Of a stretch of 64,000 nt of DNA, positions 59,021 through 64,000 are shown in pieces. The stretch comes from Solen grandis (lineage: Eukaryota > Mollusca > Bivalvia > Adapedonta > Solenidae). Made by a program: the position numbers and the translations under genes. The DNA lies in assembly GCA_021229015.1 (NCBI GenBank), contig CM037788.1, forward strand, positions 51,027,040-51,091,039, read 5' to 3'. Position 1 is the first letter of the stretch. Each line of letters starts with the position of its first letter. A model generated the notes under the pieces. It was given only the letters and a program-made list of their open reading frames with translations. It ran no database searches and was not told where the DNA came from.

Positions 59021-59626
59021 TTGGTAATTAACAGTCCCAAAGCTTTTGCAGGGGCACCAGTTGTGTGGTTGGTAGGTTCATCCCTCATTAAACGAGCATT
59101 CCCGATTGCAAGGAGAGGACCAGGGGGAAGTAGCCTAGGCCTAGAAGCCCAGCTGTGGTGGCAGGGATATGGTGGCCTGACCTTGCAAAGGACGAAAGCT
59201 AAGCTGAGTCTCCTGTTAAGGGTAGAATCAAAACCGCAATTTCTTCTTCTTCATGTAGGGGGCAATGATATAATGCACACCCCCATAAAGGTATTAACCA
59301 ATACAGTTAAGAGGTTGTTTGGTTTCATAGAAGAGCACATGCCAGGAACAAAAATAATATGGTCAGAAATACTACCCCGTCATTGGGGCCAGAATCAAAG
59401 AGCGCTTCGTGCGGCTAGCAAACGACTAAACTCCTATATTGTGAAGCAAGTTAAACAATCAGGAGGGTTCTATCTGCGACACCTTAATCTAGCAAGATTT
59501 GAGAATGAGAATTACGCCAAAGATGGTGTTCACTTGTCAGATAGAGGGAACGAACTGTTCTTAAACAATATCAAATTGGGATTACAAAGTTTCCTATTAG
59601 GTCATCAACCTTGGTTCACAATGTAA
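59021..59626 (+). CDS. Ngaro SGNH hydrolase-like protein
   Basis: 201 aa (from a TTG; no in-frame ATG precedes block I, so the real start is unknown, perhaps via splicing or read-through). The SGNH/GDSL blocks are GSSL with Ser 20 as nucleophile, GGND at 80-83, and DGVHLS with Asp 168 and His 171. Such esterase-like domains are the usual last ORF of Ngaro elements; their role in the life cycle is not known. Confidence 0.8.
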   Translation: MVINSPKAFAGAPVVWLVGSSLIKRAFPIARRGPGGSSLGLEAQLWWQGYGGLTLQRTKAKLSLLLRVESKPQFLLLHVGGNDIMHTPIKVLTNTVKRLFGFIEEHMPGTKIIWSEILPRHWGQNQRALRAASKRLNSYIVKQVKQSGGFYLRHLNLARFENENYAKDGVHLSDRGNELFLNNIKLGLQSFLLGHQPWFTM

Positions 59627-60042
59627 ATATATGTATATAGATATACGTTGGGTTTCGAAATACCAGTTAGGGGCGGCGTCTGGCGTGAAACCATAGTGAA
59701 ATTGGATATATCAGTGCCAAAATGTCAATTGCTTTATATAAAATGATACAAAATCAACATAAGCTTAGAACATGTGGTGCTGTAGAGAGCACATTTCAGA
59801 GATATATATTTGCTACACTAACTTGTTTTACATAGAAATTTGTTTTGTTACATGAAAGTTTTTGTGCTTTGCATTGAAATATGTTGTGCTACATGAAAGA
59901 TATTTGCTTTGCTTGAATTGGTTGTGCTGTGTAAATAATATAAGATTTGTGCTTAAATTACTGTAGGGGCCTTGCTGCCGCGGTTGGGCGGTGGAAGCGC
60001 CCCCATCTGTGCACGGCGCCCAGGTGGGGTTGCTCCCATTTG

Positions 60043-60475
60043 GCCATTCAGCTGCGGCCAGATTAGTCATAAGTTAGGGGGGCACCATGTATTCGGGCTC
60101 CGCTTTTTGCTGTATTTTGCCTAAATAGGCGCCATTGGCTAGTTTGCGGCGCCTCCTGACATTTAAATGGGATTACAATTAGGATTAACAATGGATAAAT
60201 TAATTGGGAAATATTATAGCAAAAGTGGACAATTGCTGAATTTGTTATTGTGTTAAATTGTGCTTTATATAAGGTTCACGCCAGAAATCCGCCAAACTTA
60301 GGTTTAAAAATTGAAATGTAAACATACAAAGAATATAATTTGTGATAAGTATTTGGTTTTGCCTCCTTTATAATAAAAACCCCTATAAGTTTATAACGAT
60401 TAACTGGTTTAGTCTGGACCGGGCAAAAGCGTCATTAGTGTGATCTTTTGTCCGTCAGTTGCCTACCGAACAATG
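60043..60475 (+). repeat. Ngaro split direct repeat B1
   Basis: Starts GCCATTCAGCTGCGGCCAGA, ends CTACCGAACAATG. Matches 60919-61350 except one base. Confidence 0.92.
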
Positions 60476-60706
60476 GGGTTATGTATTTAGCATAGCACCG
60501 GTTGTTTGGGGGCAAATGGATTTTTATTGTGGTTTGGGTAGTTAATAAGCAAAGAGGATAGGAATGTTTCTATAAATAAAGTTCGGGTAAAGCTGATACA
60601 ATTATCAATATATTACGTACGTGTTATTCTCACGATCACCGTCCTCTTGGAATTTTCCCGCGAAGGCGAAGAAAGGTAAAATGTTTGCTCTCATGAAAAT
60701 CAAACA
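60474..60706 (+). repeat. Ngaro split direct repeat A2
   Basis: Second copy of A1, directly joined to B1. Carries the same TATAAATAAAG. Confidence 0.92.
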
Positions 60707-60918
60707 CCCGCCCGCCCATCCCATCTGGGGATTTGTGTGGTTTGTTTTTCTTTCTGTTGTTTTGCTGCTTAATGTTTCAGGGGACTGTCAGAGAACGTTA
60801 CCGTGTGATAGGCTAAGAGGGATAGGCTATTTTGGAGTCCATATCAGTCCCGGCGTGAACCTCGAGAAAGTTCAGGGAATGGTACAGCAATTCGAGGGAA
60901 GATCGTCCAGTAGGAATT
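60707..60918 (+). other. unique spacer between A2 and B2
   Basis: 212 bp with a hydrophobic-coding open frame running in from A2 (WGFVWFVFLSVVLLLNVSGD). No homology recognised. A2 and B2 are usually close together, so this insert is an oddity of the copy. Confidence 0.6.
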
Positions 60919-61350
60919 GCCATTCAGCTGCGGCCAGATTAGTCATAAGTTAGGGGGGCACCATGTATTCGGGCTCCGCTTTTTGCTGTATTTTGCCTAA
61001 ATAGGCGCCATTGGCTAGTTTGCGGCGCCTCCTGACATTTAAATGGGATTACAATTAGGATTAACAATGGATAAATTAATTGGGAAATATTATAGCAAAA
61101 GTGGACAATTGCTGAATTTGTTATTGTGTTAAATTGTGCTTTATATAAGGTTCACGCCAGAAATCCGCCAAACTTAGGTTTAAAAATTGAAATGTAAACA
61201 TACAAAGAATATAATTTGTGATAAGTATTTGGTTTTGCCTCCTTTATATAAAAACCCCTATAAGTTTATAACGATTAACTGGTTTAGTCTGGACCGGGCA
61301 AAAGCGTCATTAGTGTGATCTTTTGTCCGTCAGTTGCCTACCGAACAATG
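60919..61350 (+). repeat. Ngaro split direct repeat B2
   Basis: Second copy of B1; right end of the element (CCGAACAATG, then unrelated TTATATTAAT). Confidence 0.92.
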
Positions 61351-61499
61351 TTATATTAATAAAAAACAAAACAAAAATTAAAAAAAAAAGTTCTTGGCAT
61401 ATATAAGGAAATTACATGAGAAATGCCTCTCTGTAGTTGTTCCATTTGTTGCAGTTGTGACCATTTATAGCCTCCTATAAAAGGGGGAGATATTGTACT

Positions 61500-61790
61500 A
61501 TCCTTCTGTCGCGGGTGTGACTTATGCTTTAATTACGTAATATTGCAGTTCGCGTCAGTCATGCACCACGAGCAAGCGTTTAATTGACCCTGATCAAAAT
61601 CTTGTGCAAGCATCCCATTGATCATAATTTAGGTTTGCAATCATCCATTCGGAATACCTCGCCCATTTCTTCAACATAACGGGTTAGGCCGGGGATTGCC
61701 GAGTTGATACGATTGGCAATCATTTTGAAGAGAAATCTATAAATAGACTGACGTGTTGACACTTTGTGAGGTAGCAATATTTTTAGTCCC
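61500..61790 (+). repeat. diverged direct repeat right of the Ngaro element
   Basis: Counterpart of 53640-53835 with CTATAAATAGACTGACGTGT. Carries an extra ATTCGGAATACCTCGCCCAT segment whose inverse lies at about 53832-53852. Confidence 0.6.
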
Positions 61791-61794
61791 TTAA

Positions 61795-62050
61795 TTACCG
61801 AAGTTTAGACCGGAGGGGGCTATAGGTTTTGCCCTTCGTCTGTCTGTCCTTCTGTCCGCCCGTCTGTCCCGCGATAACTTTAAGACCGTTATAAAAAGAT
61901 AATATTATAAAACTTGTTATATGAATAGATGACAGTATGGAAATTCTAAATGTCACTTTTTTTTCAAGGACCAAAATTCTGGTTGCTATGGTAACGGAAA
62001 AATTGTGCATCTCACCAGTCTGATGTGTTGCGTGCAACACAAGTTACTTG
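61795..62050 (-). repeat. bivalve dispersed repeat (GTCTGTCCGCCCGTCTGTCC type)
   Basis: Contains CTTCGTCTGTCTGTCCTTCTGTCCGCCCGTCTGTCC and GTTGCGTGCAACACAAGTTA. Same broad family as 38090-38425. Confidence 0.45.
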
Positions 62051-63689
62051 TTAATTTCTGAATTCTACAGATGTCACTTTTTTCTAATCATTGATTATTT
62101 ATATTTATGATAATGTATTTTTAATACTTAGAAAATGATTGTAAGGCAAAGTTCTATAATATGCCACGTGTTTTGAAATAAATTGCTTATTCCTTAGAGA
62201 ACAATAAACAAGAACTCTCTCTCTTTGTAAATCACTGAGGGATGTTTAAAATAAAATATTGATATAGCAGTTCCGCCGTACATATTCTGTGTGAATCTTT
62301 CCCAAGTGAGAAAGGCGTCAGAGAGAACCAGTTATAATAAGGAAATGATAATTAAGGTCTTGATTAGATAGACAGACAGACAGATAGATAGATAGATAGA
62401 TACTCTACTGTTGCTTGTAACAAATTTCATTATACCGATATTTAATGTGGCATTCGGGTAATTAGAAGGAATAAATTAATCCAAGTTTTGTGAAAACTTA
62501 AATTTGCGTATGTGTGTGATATCATATAATTAATACCTCCCATCTTTTTTGCTGTGAATTTGTTAACACATCTACTCGCTCCGCAGGGTGTCGACAGACA
62601 CCCCCATGCTGCATGCAAGTGCCATTAGCTAGGTCTTCTAGCACACCAAGCATGTATTCCGGCTGAGTAGGACCAGTACTAGCTAGACTCCAACCATGTT
62701 TGTAATATTAAATATAATTTCAATTTACTTACAAAAATAAATTGAAAAAAATAAAATCATAAATGTAAAAATGAAAGTAATTCATATTTTTTTCTTGGCA
62801 CAATTAATACAGTTATGAAGAATAAGATCTACATTCATATCTTGGGGTAAAAATTTTGGGTTATACTCATTTAAATTTTGATTCCTTCTGAATTCAATAC
62901 ATAATTATGTTAAACCACGAAGCTACATTAACATTATATCTAGGTATTAACATCTTTAATTTGTAAGAGAGAGAGAGAGAGAGAGAGATGGGGGGGGGGG
63001 GGTTAGCCGTCCATAAAACAACAACAAAAATAAATACAACCGTTTTAACGTGGTTTAAGTGCATATGTAATTTGTATTTTTTTTTATTTTTTTTTACTTA
63101 AATCCACATATCTGTGACATTCAGACGCTCAATTGTCGTACACTAAGTAAAACTAAAAGCGTTTGACTGATTTGGATTTAAGTCACGTTGCCAAGGTGAC
63201 AGTGGAGATAGGTGACAGAGAATGCTCTAGCAGCAGGGGTCGGCTGGGTGACTGATCTTTCAGTTAGGGGCTCACAATGGGGATTTCCACTACTGAGTAC
63301 ATAAATAAGAGCAATTATGGCAATTTCAGCCACCTAGAAAAGTGTATGATTCAGCCAGTCGGTGAATTCGGTAAATCCAGGCCTGCGAATATTTCTCCTT
63401 ACTATTTATTTTAGGAGATGAGAAAGAAAGTTTTCATATGGAGTGCAAAAAACTGTCAGTTTGATCTAGCATAAATTATGTATTTATAGAACATGTAGTT
63501 TATCACCCCTGTGTGCAGAATGTAATTTAATTGACTTGTATTTTAATTATCTGATGAGTTTTAAAAAATGATCAAAACATGAAATTACTTGATTATAACA
63601 ATGTGCTCTTTGTTACATTTTCTTTTCATTTCAGATGGTATATTAATTGCAGAATAAACAGTAAATGGAACACATACACTATCACAGTT
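62051..63689. other. gene-free stretch with microsatellites
   Basis: (GATA/GACA)n at 62365-62402 and (GA)n followed by a G run at 62966-63002. No exon recognised. Confidence 0.5.
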
Positions 63690-63865
63690 TAAACAAAGGG
63701 ACTTTGTTATTGTCCCTCCAGATTTAACCCATACTACTGAGAGATCTGTGCATACATGGTGTGGTATCATGTCACATGTCTACAATGTGATACTGCAGTG
63801 TGGCAGCACTATATCTCTTTCAAGTAGACATAGTATCCAAATGACTGAAATACTGTAATCATGAC
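63690..63865 (-). repeat. inverse copy of the repeat at 7575-7855
   Basis: TACTGCAGTGTGGCAGCACT and TCCAAATGACTGAAATACTG are the inverse of blocks at 7740-7790 and 7612-7640. Confidence 0.6.
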
Positions 63866-64000
63866 AGTTAACACCGCACAACAACCCCAGTGCAACTCTG
63901 TCAATCCTCCAGGCAGTGGCTTTAATTCAAAGCACATGGGTCTAGGCAGCTTTACATTCAGGTTGGCGGGGTCTACAGCTAAGCTCCATTTGGTCCAGTT

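Larger units (their letters stand above)
54211..61350 (+). mobile_element. Ngaro-type tyrosine-recombinase retrotransposon
   Basis: 7.14 kb with split direct repeats in the order A1 (54211-54443), ORFs, B1 (60043-60475), A2 (60474-60706), spacer, B2 (60919-61350). Such elements replicate through reverse transcription and a circular intermediate, and integrate with a tyrosine recombinase instead of a DDE integrase. An SGNH hydrolase ORF at the end of the coding part is characteristic of Ngaro within this class. Repeats are nearly identical within each pair, so the copy is young. The B1/A2 overlap (CAATGGGG) marks the circle-junction sequence. TATAAATA at about 54306 within A1 may drive transcription. 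Confidence 0.9.

Noticed and set aside
60621..60953. 110-aa ORF across A2 and the spacer as a signal-peptide protein
   Set aside because: Most of it is terminal-repeat sequence. The hydrophobic stretch alone is not enough to call a gene.
63180..63300. GC-richer segment that might be an exon
   Set aside because: No convincing open frame with splice sites or motif could be found.

Overview
The window looks like nuclear DNA of a bivalve mollusc. The evidence is AT-rich sequence, small exons in long introns, a B-box/NHL TRIM-like gene of the kind expanded in bivalves, and dense molluscan-type repeats: tRNA-derived SINEs, foldback elements, tyrosine-recombinase retrotransposons and long microsatellites. 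The species cannot be decided from the sequence. A 100-base run of N at 33011-33110 marks an assembly gap.

Layout. 1-2.99 kb: a decayed LINE fragment and repeats. 3.5-8.5 kb, minus strand: a two-exon TRIM-like gene (B-boxes in exon 1; coiled coil and NHL-type propeller in exon 2) whose exon frames do not match, so it is a pseudogene or carries a one-base error. 11.9-21.9 kb, plus strand: a complete 11-exon AMP-forming acyl-CoA ligase (4-coumarate-CoA ligase/luciferase-like, 530 aa) with every splice phase consistent and a peroxisomal AKL C-terminus. Its introns hold a roughly 890-bp foldback element, a 42-bp tandem repeat and a bivalve interspersed repeat. 22-33 kb: mostly repeats, a frameshifted coiled-coil pseudogene, and a 2.9-kb element framed by inverted arrays of TTCGGCCC and GGTAACCC motifs.

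33-38 kb: the last two exons of a single-pass membrane protein. Next to them sits a compact cluster that looks like a remnant of a Polinton/adintovirus-type element: a TATA promoter with a spliced leader, a small ORF, a single-BIR IAP-like ORF, an overlapping ORF with a possible metal-binding motif, and the N-terminal part of an integrase. The 3' UTR of the membrane-protein gene occurs twice (33.1 and 37.35 kb), which may be an uncollapsed haplotype.

41.36-45.59 kb: a young mobile element with a Mutator-like transposase ORF, bracketed by two almost identical 468/470-bp direct repeats. The outer ends carry a 4-bp ATCA duplication. This is an unusual, LTR-like architecture for a DDE transposase. 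46.2 kb: the last exon of a MULE-type transposase-derived protein. 47.2-48.6 kb: a cluster of tRNA-derived repeats in one orientation.

54.2-61.35 kb: an almost complete Ngaro-type tyrosine-recombinase retrotransposon with the diagnostic split direct repeats A1-ORFs-B1-A2-B2. It carries gag-like, RT/RNase H, tyrosine recombinase (frameshifted before the catalytic Tyr) and SGNH hydrolase ORFs. The rest of the window is repeat-rich non-coding sequence.
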